Origin: Vibrio coralliilyticus
GTDB taxonomy: Bacteria > Pseudomonadota > Gammaproteobacteria > Enterobacterales > Vibrionaceae
Direction: 5' to 3'
Assembly: GCF_024449095.1 (NCBI RefSeq)
Contig: NZ_CP024628.1
Coordinates: 248,001 to 312,000, forward strand
DNA length: 64,000 nucleotides
Of this stretch, positions 26,385 through 37,032 are shown piece after piece. The translations under genes were made by a program, and so were the position numbers. The notes under the pieces are model-generated. The model did no database searches, was not told the origin of the DNA, and saw only the letters and a program-made list of their open reading frames with translations. Numbering within the stretch: the first letter of the stretch is position 1; every line of letters starts with the position of its first letter.

Positions 26385-28085
26385 CTATTTCATCACTACC
26401 TGATTGAAGTCTATCCAGCCGTTAGCGAGCAGCGCGGGCGCTGTCACTGTGTCTGAGATATTGAGGTCCTGTTCTACATGAAAGAGTGGTTGATAAATTC
26501 CTTTACTGATTAAGCTTTTCTCAATCTTTTCAAACTGTTTGAGTCTCGTAGCTAGCTTGGGTTGTGCCATTGCTTGAGTACATTTCTGCTTGATCCAATG
26601 TTGTTCTTTATCGGTCAGGCAGGCGGTAAGGGCACTGGTGTTACATAGCCATCCTAACCAAGACATTTCAGTATCTTCACCGAACACTTCGCCACAAATG
26701 ATGACATCCGCTTGAGATAAGGTGCTGAGTTGGTCAAACACGGGGTATTCATGAACGATCAGTTTGGCATTTATGCCTAACTTTTCTAGCGATTCGACAA
26801 CTAGCTGAGCGGTTTCTATATGGGTTGCAAGTTGGTAGGTGACGACAGAGAGAGGCGCTTCCGGCTTAGGGAGCGAACGAATATGTTCTGCAATTAAATC
26901 TAACGCTAATGGTCTGAGTGACTCGGGATAAGACATCATACCGCTCGCTCCAGCGAGCGCTTCACACTGTTGTGAATGCGGTGCGCCCATATGAGATAAA
27001 ACCTCTTGCAGCGCAGCCCGATGAGCTCGTTTGGCCATCCATCCATTACGATTCACGTTGAATGTTGCGTAGACACAACCTTCCTCCCATTGATTTTGTG
27101 CACGGAAGCCAGATGCGTGTTCTTCACGTATATGGCTGCCGTGTACGACATGACTGTTAAGGTCAAAGTTCTTAGCTTTATCGCCCATGTTCCAGATCTC
27201 GATACCGTCTATCCAAGGTCTGAATCCGTGATAGTGCGGGTTAACGGTCATCAGTGTTCGCCACTCAGATTGCTCTTCTAAGCAGAATGGGCCAGTACCA
27301 ACTATTGCATCTTTGGTTGTTTTGGTGATGCCCATAGCAGAGTGTGCTAGCAGTTTAGGCAGTAGGTTCGGCATTGAATGGCTGACAAAGTGAATAGATA
27401 GGTCATCGATTACGACGATGTCATCAATAAATTCGAACAGAACTTTGCAGCCAGCGTCTGAGCTCATCAAGCGCTCAAAGTGAGCTTTGATATTCTGAGC
27501 CAGCAAAGGACTGCCGTCTTGAAATTTAAGCCCTTTGCGTAAGGTTATTTCAAGTGTGTGGCCGCTCAGTTTCCATGAGTGTGCCAGATCTGCTTGTACG
27601 CCGAGATTATCGGTATTGATGATAAGCAGATTGGCATAAAGATAGCGTGCAAGGTGGATTTCTGTTCGCCGCGTGATAAAGACGGGATCTAGGCAATGGG
27701 TGCCGCGGTAGAAAGGGATCTTTAGTATATGTTTTGACGCATCTTTCGGCTGAAACTGAGCGAGATAGTTTTCCAAAAAATTATCACGATGTGAATCCTT
27801 GACCAGCAATAGAGCCTGCGCGACTTTTCCTTCTTCTAATAGACGAAAAGCTTGTTGCTCCAATCGTTCGTTTGGGCACTTCAATAGCTTTGCATTGGGT
27901 AAATTACCTCGGCCTACCCCCGGCTGCCACTCCAGGAAGCGTTCTTTAATCAATCGCTTAATGAGCAATTGGGCATTGCGTCTTGTGCAGTCCAGTGATT
28001 GGCTGAAATTATCCAAGGACATTGGCCGCCACTGCTCAAGCTGCAGATTATCACGGCAGAACGCGAGGGATTTCCAGTAACGCAT
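26385..28085 (-). CDS. SgrR-family regulator (winged helix plus family-5 binding-protein domain)
   Basis: A 566-residue one-component regulator. The first 110 residues form the SgrR-type DNA-binding domain (LDNFSQSLDCTRRNAQLLIKRL), and residues about 160-560 form a cytoplasmic family-5 solute-binding fold (SHTLEITLRKGLKFQDGSPLLAQNIKAHF). In E. coli SgrR senses sugar-phosphate stress and lies divergent from sgrS-setA. Here it is divergent from an MFS exporter with about 90 bases between starts, the same logic. No sgrS-like RNA was recognised in the narrow gap. The ligand is unknown. Confidence 0.88.
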   Translation of the reverse strand: MRYWKSLAFCRDNLQLEQWRPMSLDNFSQSLDCTRRNAQLLIKRLIKERFLEWQPGVGRGNLPNAKLLKCPNERLEQQAFRLLEEGKVAQALLLVKDSHRDNFLENYLAQFQPKDASKHILKIPFYRGTHCLDPVFITRRTEIHLARYLYANLLIINTDNLGVQADLAHSWKLSGHTLEITLRKGLKFQDGSPLLAQNIKAHFERLMSSDAGCKVLFEFIDDIVVIDDLSIHFVSHSMPNLLPKLLAHSAMGITKTTKDAIVGTGPFCLEEQSEWRTLMTVNPHYHGFRPWIDGIEIWNMGDKAKNFDLNSHVVHGSHIREEHASGFRAQNQWEEGCVYATFNVNRNGWMAKRAHRAALQEVLSHMGAPHSQQCEALAGASGMMSYPESLRPLALDLIAEHIRSLPKPEAPLSVVTYQLATHIETAQLVVESLEKLGINAKLIVHEYPVFDQLSTLSQADVIICGEVFGEDTEMSWLGWLCNTSALTACLTDKEQHWIKQKCTQAMAQPKLATRLKQFEKIEKSLISKGIYQPLFHVEQDLNISDTVTAPALLANGWIDFNQVVMK

Positions 28086-28175
28086 AAAGGTGAAATTCCT
28101 TTTTTCTATTTCTATTTTTCTTCATCTTTTTATTCGGATAATAGTGGATTCTTATCAGGAAGAAAGGATTATTCG

Positions 28176-29387
28176 ATGGAGACGTTATCTCACCCTCAAA
28201 ATTCAGTGTGGAAAAATAGATCGTTTGTGGTGCTCTTTTCCAGTGCATTGTTCGTGGCGTTTAGTGCCCAGATTTATAATTTGGCATTGCCTTTGTTAGT
28301 GTATGAATTGACTCAGTCATCTCAGATGATGGGCTTGATGCGAGCAGTTGAATTCCTACCTAACTTATTGCTGGCGCTGTTTATTGGTGTGTGGGTCGAT
28401 AGAGTCGACAAAAAGCGCTGGTCTCAAGTGATGTTGTTAGGCCAGTTGCTGATGGTATTGAGTTGTTATTTTGCGGTGGAATGGTTGGATAATCCGTTTT
28501 GGGTTCTTTTCCCATCGGCGTTTTTCATGATGGCGTGTAATTACGGCTATCACAATGCACGTATAGCGATGATGAAAAACGGTATTCCTCATGAACTGCA
28601 AAATACCGCTATTGCACGCATGAGTTCGTTGAGCAGTTTTATGGAAACGGTCGGACCGGTACTTTCTGGTGCGCTGATGCTATTGTCGGCTATTCATCAT
28701 GTCTTTCTTGGTGTCGCGGCAATGTTGGTGCTGGCTTATTGGCAACTGGAAAAGTTAGCTGTAGTGAAGCCAGAGCCGAAACCGCACCCACCCGTGCTAA
28801 AAGCATTGGCGGAAGGGTGGGCGATACTGCGTGCTGAAACCAATATGTGGTACATCACCTTGGCCGTGATGGTGATTAACACTACAGGTGCAATATTCTG
28901 GATTCAGTCGATCTTCTATGCGAAATCCACTCTCAGTCTGAATTCTGTTGAAGTGAGCTACTTGATTGCCGCTTCGGGTGTGGGTGGCTTATTGGGTTCA
29001 TTTACCGCAGATAAAATACGTACCAAGTTTGGTTTAGGCCAGTTATTGATTGCCTCAATTGCGTTGGAGGCGTTTGGTTTCCTCATTCCTCTGGTGCTTC
29101 CCGGAGTGTGGAGTCTGGTCTTTGCCTTCTTGTGGATCTCTGCCATTGGCTTATACAGCTCGATCTGCATCTGGAGTTACCGCCAGGAAGCGTTCGATGA
29201 GCAATGCCTCGGCAGGCTGACGGGAATTACGGGTTCGTTGTTTAAGTTGCTCATGCCGTTTGGTTTAGCAGCGTCAGGGTATATGGTTGCTAGTTTTGGT
29301 GAGCAAGCGGTGTTCGTTTCATGCTTTACACTTCAGCTTTTGGTCGCGCTAATATTATTATTCAGCCGAGTTCGATTTATTAGGTGA
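28176..29387 (+). CDS. MFS transporter (efflux type) divergent from an SgrR-like regulator
   Basis: A 403-residue carrier with twelve membrane segments. The first loop reads IGVWVDRVDKKRWSQ, the MFS signature, and the C-terminal half resembles enterobactin-exporter (EntS)/macrolide-type pumps. The ATG at 28176 follows AGAAAGGA; the longer frame to 27999 runs into the SgrR coding region on the other strand and has no ribosome site. Pairing with SgrR mirrors E. coli sgrR-setA, suggesting sugar or small-metabolite efflux, by inference. Confidence 0.87.
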   Translation: METLSHPQNSVWKNRSFVVLFSSALFVAFSAQIYNLALPLLVYELTQSSQMMGLMRAVEFLPNLLLALFIGVWVDRVDKKRWSQVMLLGQLLMVLSCYFAVEWLDNPFWVLFPSAFFMMACNYGYHNARIAMMKNGIPHELQNTAIARMSSLSSFMETVGPVLSGALMLLSAIHHVFLGVAAMLVLAYWQLEKLAVVKPEPKPHPPVLKALAEGWAILRAETNMWYITLAVMVINTTGAIFWIQSIFYAKSTLSLNSVEVSYLIAASGVGGLLGSFTADKIRTKFGLGQLLIASIALEAFGFLIPLVLPGVWSLVFAFLWISAIGLYSSICIWSYRQEAFDEQCLGRLTGITGSLFKLLMPFGLAASGYMVASFGEQAVFVSCFTLQLLVALILLFSRVRFIR

Positions 29388-29574
29388 ACATCAATATTTT
29401 TGATTTTTATATTTTGAATGCAGTCTTCTAATTACGTGCTTATAAATATTATTTTACTCACTTATTTTTAATAAGTTTGCTATTTAAATAAATGTCTGTT
29501 TGTCATTTTAATTTCTTGATGCATTCAATAATTTGCTAATTTAATTGATTAAATTGGAATTAAATAATTAAGTC

Positions 29575-29614
29575 AATAACGGTTATTTGTATTATACAAA
29601 TAACCGTTATTTTT
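29575..29614. terminator. Large bidirectional-looking hairpin
   Basis: 17-base perfect arms (AATAACGGTTATTTGTA and its complement) around TTA, then four T on the plus strand. The stem is AT-rich, and it lies 188 bases past the MFS stop, which is far for an ordinary terminator; it may be the transcript end of the MFS gene or a barrier before the protease promoter. Confidence 0.6.
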
Positions 29615-29781
29615 ACTGTGAGGTTTTAATTTACATATTTAACAATATTTGATTTTAGGTTGAATTTAATTGATTTATTTTATGATTTATAAAATAAATG
29701 CTAATTATATTGTGCGCTTGTTTGGTTTATTAAATAATTATTAAGAATGGTGAGTATTAATTTTAATTGTTAATGATATGT

Positions 29782-32164
<2,383 letters not shown>

Positions 32165-32180
32165 TCCATTCTAAAAACGA

Positions 32181-32202
32181 CAGGGCTCCGAATGGAGCCC
32201 TG
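32181..32202 (+). terminator. Terminator hairpin after the vibriolysin gene
   Basis: Perfect 9-base arms CAGGGCTCC and GGAGCCCTG around GAAT. The U-tract is weak (CTTTGTATC), so some read-through into the aminopeptidase gene 45 bases on is possible. Confidence 0.75.
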
Positions 32203-32246
32203 CTTTGTATCACGTCTACAGAATTTACAAGGAACTCAGTTCTGCT

Positions 32247-33791
32247 ATGAAAAAGACATTATTAGCTTTAGCTCTATTTGGGAGCGCTTCAGCCTTTGCA
32301 GCATCAGATGCTAACGTACTTAAAGATGGTGAAGTATGGATTACCACGGATGCAGATGCTCAGCATTTGATCACGCAGCATGGTGCAGCCGTGTACAGCG
32401 GATTTGCTGCTAATTCAAATGCCGTAGTCGCTCAAATTGATCAAAAACAGTTAGCGGCACTCTCCAGCCATATGCATGAAGCAAAGCACCGTTGTGGTGG
32501 TTATATGGTGCATGCAGACAAGGCAAGCGCAATGAAAGCGGCGGGTATGCCACTGTCGATGAGTACGTTTGAGAAGCCGGTGATCAGCCACCACGACACG
32601 GTCGAGTCGTTGATTGCACAGGTCGAGCCAAACAACATGGTGACTACCATTGAAAACCTAACCAGCTTTACTAACCGTTTTTATACCACTTCTACGGGTA
32701 TCGCTGCATCGGACTGGTTGCTAGAGCGCTGGCAAGAAGAGATTAAGGATGTACCTTATGCTTCAGCTCAGCAAATCTCACACAGTGATTACCCACAGAA
32801 ATCGGTTGAAGTAACTTTAGTCGGTGCCAAGCATCCAGACGAGATTGTTGTGGTGGGTGGTCACCTAGATTCAACAGTTGGGTCATGGACAACCGAAGGT
32901 ACAATATCACCGGGAGCCGATGATGACGCTTCGGGTATTGCAACCGTGACAGAAGCGTTGCGTCTTATGATTGCTAGTGGTATCCAGCCAGATCGCACCA
33001 TCAAGTTTTACGGCTATGCTGCAGAAGAAGTGGGCTTGCGAGGTTCTCAGGACATCGCTCAAACGCTGAAAGGCGAGCAGGCGGATGTGGTCTCTGCCTT
33101 GCAACTGGATATGACCAACTATAACGGTTCGGCTCATGATATTACTTTCATCAGCGATTACACAGATGCGAATTTAACCGAATTTCTCAGCGAGTTGATT
33201 GATACCTATGCGAGTGAAATTACTTATGATTTTGACCGCTGTGGTTACGCTTGTTCGGATCACGCTTCTTGGCATAACGCGGGTTACCCGTCAGCGATGC
33301 CGTTTGAAACCATGTTCAATGATTACAACCCGCATATTCACACTGAGCACGACACGCTGGAGAACTCCGATCCAACCGCAAGCCATGCGACTAAGTTTGC
33401 TAAGTTAGCTATTGCGTACTTGGTGGAAACCAGTTTGGATGACGTAGAGTCGCCAGTGAAGGAGCTGGAAAACGGTACACCAGTGGAGAACTTAACATCC
33501 GGTTATTTCGATGAACAGTTCTTTGTTTTCCGCACTACAGAGCCGGGCGAAGTAACGATTTCCATTACAGGCCCACGCAGTGGCGATGCGGATCTATACG
33601 TGACCTATGAAGGTCCTGTTTCGAAAACAGAATATGACTGTCGTCCGTTCCAGAATGGCAGCAACGAACAGTGTGTGTTTAACAAACCAGCTGGTGAGTT
33701 CAACATTATGATTCGTGGTTACCGCAACTTTGATGAAGTCGATATTGTGGCTAGCTTTAGCCCTGAAAATGCACAAGATCAAGACAAGTAA
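32247..33791 (+). CDS. Secreted M28 leucyl aminopeptidase (Vibrio aminopeptidase type) with PPC domain
   Basis: A 514-residue secreted di-zinc aminopeptidase close to the Vibrio proteolyticus enzyme. MKKTLLALALFGSASAFAA is the signal peptide; the ATG at 32247 has AAGGA upstream and is preferred to 32205. Zinc-site segments are VGGHLDSTVG, PGADDDASG, YAAEEVGLRGS (catalytic Glu plus ligand), LQLDMTNY and HTEHDTLEN. A C-terminal PPC domain (about 415-505), usually removed on maturation, is present. It releases hydrophobic N-terminal residues from peptides, completing the work of the upstream metalloprotease. Confidence 0.95.
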   Translation: MKKTLLALALFGSASAFAASDANVLKDGEVWITTDADAQHLITQHGAAVYSGFAANSNAVVAQIDQKQLAALSSHMHEAKHRCGGYMVHADKASAMKAAGMPLSMSTFEKPVISHHDTVESLIAQVEPNNMVTTIENLTSFTNRFYTTSTGIAASDWLLERWQEEIKDVPYASAQQISHSDYPQKSVEVTLVGAKHPDEIVVVGGHLDSTVGSWTTEGTISPGADDDASGIATVTEALRLMIASGIQPDRTIKFYGYAAEEVGLRGSQDIAQTLKGEQADVVSALQLDMTNYNGSAHDITFISDYTDANLTEFLSELIDTYASEITYDFDRCGYACSDHASWHNAGYPSAMPFETMFNDYNPHIHTEHDTLENSDPTASHATKFAKLAIAYLVETSLDDVESPVKELENGTPVENLTSGYFDEQFFVFRTTEPGEVTISITGPRSGDADLYVTYEGPVSKTEYDCRPFQNGSNEQCVFNKPAGEFNIMIRGYRNFDEVDIVASFSPENAQDQDK

Positions 33792-33880
33792 CTATCTAAA
33801 AGTCTATCCATTGGGAATAAAGAATATATCATTCGCGTGTGATTGATAGCCTTTACTCACAATGCTTATTGTGGCTCTTC

Positions 33881-33921
33881 AAAACGTACATACTAGGTAT
33901 CATGGTGTGTACGTTTTTTTG
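33881..33921 (+). terminator. Terminator after the aminopeptidase gene
   Basis: Arms AAAACGTACA and TGTACGTTTT enclose a 17-base loop, followed by more T (seven in all). It lies 90 bases past the stop codon. Confidence 0.8.
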
Positions 33922-34228
33922 ATCCCTAAGGCTTAGCAAGACGATGGACTTACTGCGTTAAACTACCATCCAGTTAAAAGGAAATGATGATAAAACCATA
34001 AAGCCACTCCTGATGCTCGTAAAGCTCACTACTCGCAAGGTATTTATGATTTTCTTGACCACAGCTTGTGATAGGTTTTTGGACAAAAACGCGCCAGCCC
34101 CCTTCAGTAAATTACAAAAACTAATCACTATTGGTATGGCAAAGCTAGTTGTGACGAGTTAGTGCGACGAATTAAATCGCACTATCGAACAGGCTTGGTT
34201 GGGGTGCGGATAATGTAGTTATGTTCAG
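33921..34228 (+). other. Gene-poor junction between the exoprotease pair and the toxin/immunity island
   Basis: No full gene. One plus-strand frame reads MLVKLTTRKVFMIFLTTACD and on to KLVVTS (34013-34162, 49 residues), and an adjacent frame continues DELVRRIKSHYRTGLVGVRIM up to 34213. Together they look like pieces of one frameshifted gene, but no family could be named. This may be the worn border of an inserted island. Confidence 0.35.
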
Positions 34229-34618
34229 TCAGAGCCCAATACCTAGACCTTTCTCGAGGAAAGCCAGAAAGAAAACCATTATCCAACTCCAAAATCCCAA
34301 AGCATTCCACCACATAAAAGCCTTAAACTTTTTAGAATCCGTTGTTTCACGATGCCGAATAAAAGGATAAGCAATGCAATAATTAATAAACCGACTTCCG
34401 ACATCCCAAGATGCTTGATACTTTGGTCGCATATAACCTTTATCGTCGTAATACTTATTTAAATCTTTAGCTAATTGCTTATCTATGAAAATAATGTGTT
34501 TAAAACTACCTAACGAGATCACAGGCAATACAAACACTGATGGAAAGCACCAAACTATGGCATAAATAGCTATAATCTTTCGAGAAAAAAACAATATTGC
34601 TTCAATAAACTCTATCAT
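34229..34618 (-). CDS. Small membrane protein, candidate immunity protein (copy 1)
   Basis: A 129-residue protein with two hydrophobic segments (about 8-36 and 104-124) flanking a soluble core. The core SLGSFKHIIFIDKQLAKDLN, then YYDDKGYMRPKYQ and YPFIRHRETT, is strongly conserved with the 124-residue gene at 34754, so the two are paralogues. Its ATG overlaps by 4 bases the stop of a short orphan toxin-like tail, copying the arrangement of the intact toxin and copy 2. A role as inner-membrane immunity protein against a membrane-active toxin is inferred from the linkage. Confidence 0.7.
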   Translation of the reverse strand: MIEFIEAILFFSRKIIAIYAIVWCFPSVFVLPVISLGSFKHIIFIDKQLAKDLNKYYDDKGYMRPKYQASWDVGSRFINYCIAYPFIRHRETTDSKKFKAFMWWNALGFWSWIMVFFLAFLEKGLGIGL

Positions 34619-34743
34619 TCAGTAGCCCACTCATACGCAAAGTCTGCACTCCACTTACCAGTGGTTGAGCCAGCCGCACCACCAACAGCAAGTTCGAATA
34701 GATAAACACCTGCATACCCACCACCGATGATTGCAAAGAAGCG
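34615..34743 (-). pseudogene. Orphan C-terminal tail of a duplicated toxin gene
   Basis: Directly after the stop of immunity copy 2, the minus strand stays open and reads FFAIIGGGYAGVYLFELAVG and then GAAGSTTGKWSADFAYEWATE before a TGA at 34615-34617. This matches the end of the intact toxin gene, which reads AIAAIGGAVAGGVVGG then VAGSTASKWFVDEMYAWGSE. There is no start codon or ribosome site, so it is a fragment of about 42 codons left by duplication of the toxin tail with its immunity gene. Confidence 0.7.
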
Positions 34744-34753
34744 ATGGGGATAG

Positions 34754-35128
34754 TTAAATAAAATACTTCCCAATGATCATCAACCCAAAAGAGAAAATGT
34801 AGCTCCACATACCTAATGCGTTAACCCACATAAACAATTTGAACTTTGTAGATTTGGTTGTCGCTCGATGACGAATAAATGGATATTTAACCCAGTAATC
34901 AAAGCACCGACGTCCTATCTCCCAAGATAGTTGATATTTAGGGCGCATATAGCCTTTTTCGTCATAATATTTGCTTAGATCTTTCGCAAGCTGCTTATCC
35001 ATGAAAATAATATGTCTAAAGCTACCTAAAGACACAACCGCATTCATTACCACAGCAGGTACAGACCACACTACTGCATAGTAAAAAAAAACAAATGCAA
35101 TATCCTTAATCACTATTCGGAGCCCCAC
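34754..35128 (-). CDS. Small membrane protein, candidate immunity protein (copy 2)
   Basis: A 124-residue paralogue of the 34229 gene, with two membrane segments (about 9-36 and 97-120) and the shared core SLGSFRHIIFMDKQLAKDLS, YYDEKGYMRPKYQ, YPFIRHRATT. It starts 16 bases inside the end of the toxin-like gene at 35113, a coupling typical of effector-immunity pairs. The predicted role is to protect the producer from that toxin at the inner membrane. Confidence 0.72.
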   Translation of the reverse strand: MGLRIVIKDIAFVFFYYAVVWSVPAVVMNAVVSLGSFRHIIFMDKQLAKDLSKYYDEKGYMRPKYQLSWEIGRRCFDYWVKYPFIRHRATTKSTKFKLFMWVNALGMWSYIFSFGLMIIGKYFI

Positions 35129-36357
35129 GCATACATTTCATCCACAAACCATTTACTAGCCGTAGAACCAGCAACACCACCGACTACACCACCGGCAACC
35201 GCTCCGCCAATTGCAGCAATCGCGAGGACAGGAGCTGATACAGTCACACCAATTACTAAAGCGATACCTGACACGGCTGATACGGCTAGTCCAGTGCCAA
35301 CACTGCCACCTTGAATTCCACCGTACACACCACCGATAAATCCGCCTATCTCACGAGTTGCGGTTTTACCACAATTCCCTGAGCCATCCACCTTACAGGC
35401 TTTATAGATGTTATCGACTCCGCTTACCGCTCCAACAGTGAGACCGATGTAACCTAAGCCTCTCGACGCTGAAATCCCAAGTGCAATATTGCCGATCCGT
35501 TTCCCTAAATCTTTGACAAACCCTGTCTTGAGAATTTCATCGGCATTATGGATCATTGACCTAGAGGAGAGATTGAGATTGCGCTTCACTTGCGTGTGAA
35601 TAGGAAGCTGAACACTTCGTTTAGACAACCTCACAAAGGAGCCATCCAGCTTTTTAAACAAGGCGGCACGCTGTTCAAAAAATCGATTATTGTTGACATA
35701 GCCTTCTTTACGTTTGGTTTCGAGATGCTTCACATGCAGCTCATTAATTTCTAACAGCACATTCTGAATATTCTTCAGATTCTGCTCGACCAACGCTGAT
35801 GTGGCTCCCACCCCTGTTGCCACTTGTGCATAGTAATCTGTAGGCAACCCATCATTACGGATCCGTTCATCCAACTGATGAGAAAATAAATCAAAGTGAC
35901 GATTGAGCGTGGCGACTTCTTCATCCGCTAGCTTGGTTAGCTCAGTACTGGCAGTTTTCGCTTGTTCCAGCCATTCATCAAATAAGCTTTGATCATCAGA
36001 AGTTTTTGGCTCTCCCGTGGGTAATAAAACAATCTCCCCCTGACGCACTGGCTCATTCAAATGAGTATTGCACTGCTTGATATACAGCTTTTGTTCTTCT
36101 TTGGTTTCTGCCGTAAATAGGCTCGCCCACAACGCCTCTTGGGATTGTGTTACAGGCGATTGCATCCAACCAAGTTCAAAGACTTGTGCTGCTTTTTCAC
36201 GTTCAGAAATGACTCTTTTTCGGTTCTCTGCCCATCGTTGTTCATCACTTTCTGAGTACGTTAATTCAGCCTTACGTTCTAGATGTTGACGTGCTGCACG
36301 CTCTCTTGTGGTTTCTTGTCTGACTCCTGGCGCTACAGGAGCGGATTCATATCTCAT
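35113..36357 (-). CDS. Candidate polymorphic antibacterial toxin with glycine-zipper membrane tail
   Basis: A 414-residue protein without a signal peptide. Residues 1-100 are charged and helical, and include a LysM-like stretch around IKQCNTHLNEPVRQGEIVLLPTG (about 90-113). A long helical middle (about 120-290) follows. The C-terminal 120 residues are glycine- and alanine-rich with zipper repeats (GGFIGGVYGGIQGGSVGTG, then GGAVAGGVVGGVAGS) and strongly hydrophobic. This layout, with membrane-protein partners overlapping its 3' end, resembles membrane-disrupting type VI effectors of Vibrio (for example the Tme group), but no MIX, PAAR or VgrG marker is visible and no secretion genes are nearby. 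The ATG has no clear ribosome site. Confidence 0.55.
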   Translation of the reverse strand: MRYESAPVAPGVRQETTRERAARQHLERKAELTYSESDEQRWAENRKRVISEREKAAQVFELGWMQSPVTQSQEALWASLFTAETKEEQKLYIKQCNTHLNEPVRQGEIVLLPTGEPKTSDDQSLFDEWLEQAKTASTELTKLADEEVATLNRHFDLFSHQLDERIRNDGLPTDYYAQVATGVGATSALVEQNLKNIQNVLLEINELHVKHLETKRKEGYVNNNRFFEQRAALFKKLDGSFVRLSKRSVQLPIHTQVKRNLNLSSRSMIHNADEILKTGFVKDLGKRIGNIALGISASRGLGYIGLTVGAVSGVDNIYKACKVDGSGNCGKTATREIGGFIGGVYGGIQGGSVGTGLAVSAVSGIALVIGVTVSAPVLAIAAIGGAVAGGVVGGVAGSTASKWFVDEMYAWGSE

Positions 36358-37032
36358 GGGAGTTGGCTTGACTGATAAATAAATAGGATTATAACAATGT
36401 TTTCAATGATTTATAATCACCAGTAATGAGCAGTGATAATTTCACTGCTCAAATGGTTGCTTTGACAGCAAAAATAACCATAGTGAAGGTTAAAAACGTT
36501 TTGATTTGCATTCCATCTGGTACTTTTTGTAGGGTAAACGAATGCCTCCGAATTTGTAGCATATAAGTTCTAGCTCATTTCGGGGCACCAATGAGTTTGA
36601 AATACCTACTACAAAAGTTCTTTCAAGTAGTTATTTCGCTTATGAAAATGGTTAGGTGAGTCGGAAGTCTGCCTTATATCATCGATACCACCGAGGATAT
36701 GAATTTCACACTCAAAGCCACATGGTTTGGGTTGAACGCTTACTGGATGAGCTTATTGATTTCTGTTACGAGCACCTTGGTAGGAGCAATGATACGATTG
36801 CTTTCAGGGCAATCATACTCGCCCAACGCTCACAAGCTTCCCATGTGCTCAGAAGATATTTGATATAGATAACACGCTTTTATACCACGACTTAATCTCT
36901 CTCTGTCTCCAGCCACTCTAAATCGCTATTCTGAGCCAATATGTTGAATTTACGACTATATTAATATTTATATGCAATCACATGGGTGTAGATTCAGCTT
37001 TCTAATTTAATAGCTGGAAACATATAAGTATT
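36358..37032. other. 675-base region upstream of the toxin-like gene and the Amt fusion
   Basis: It must contain both divergent promoters. A perfect hairpin GAGCAGTGA-TAATT-TCACTGCTC lies at 36428-36450, about 70 bases upstream of the toxin start. One 70-codon GTG frame is listed separately. No recombination site or transposase relic was recognised. Confidence 0.5.
36656..36868 (+). CDS. Doubtful small ORF, 70 residues
   Basis: A GTG-initiated frame reading YHRYHRGYEFHTQSHMVWVE and then LLDELIDFCYEHLG. Composition is protein-like and it ends RRYLI. No ribosome site is convincing and no family is recognised. It may be a decayed gene fragment in the region between the toxin-like gene and the Amt fusion. 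Confidence 0.25.
   Translation: MSRKSALYHRYHRGYEFHTQSHMVWVERLLDELIDFCYEHLGRSNDTIAFRAIILAQRSQASHVLRRYLI

Noticed and set aside
27999..28175. N-terminal extension of the SgrR-linked MFS gene
   Set aside because: It lies opposite the SgrR start and has no ribosome site; ATG 28176 is preferred.
33921..34228. Possible attC or phage attachment site at the border of the toxin island
   Set aside because: No integrase, no characteristic attC core sequences and no flanking direct repeats could be found.
34602..34808. 68-residue minus-strand frame between the immunity genes
   Set aside because: It overlaps the orphan toxin tail in another frame; the tail's match to the intact toxin is the better explanation.
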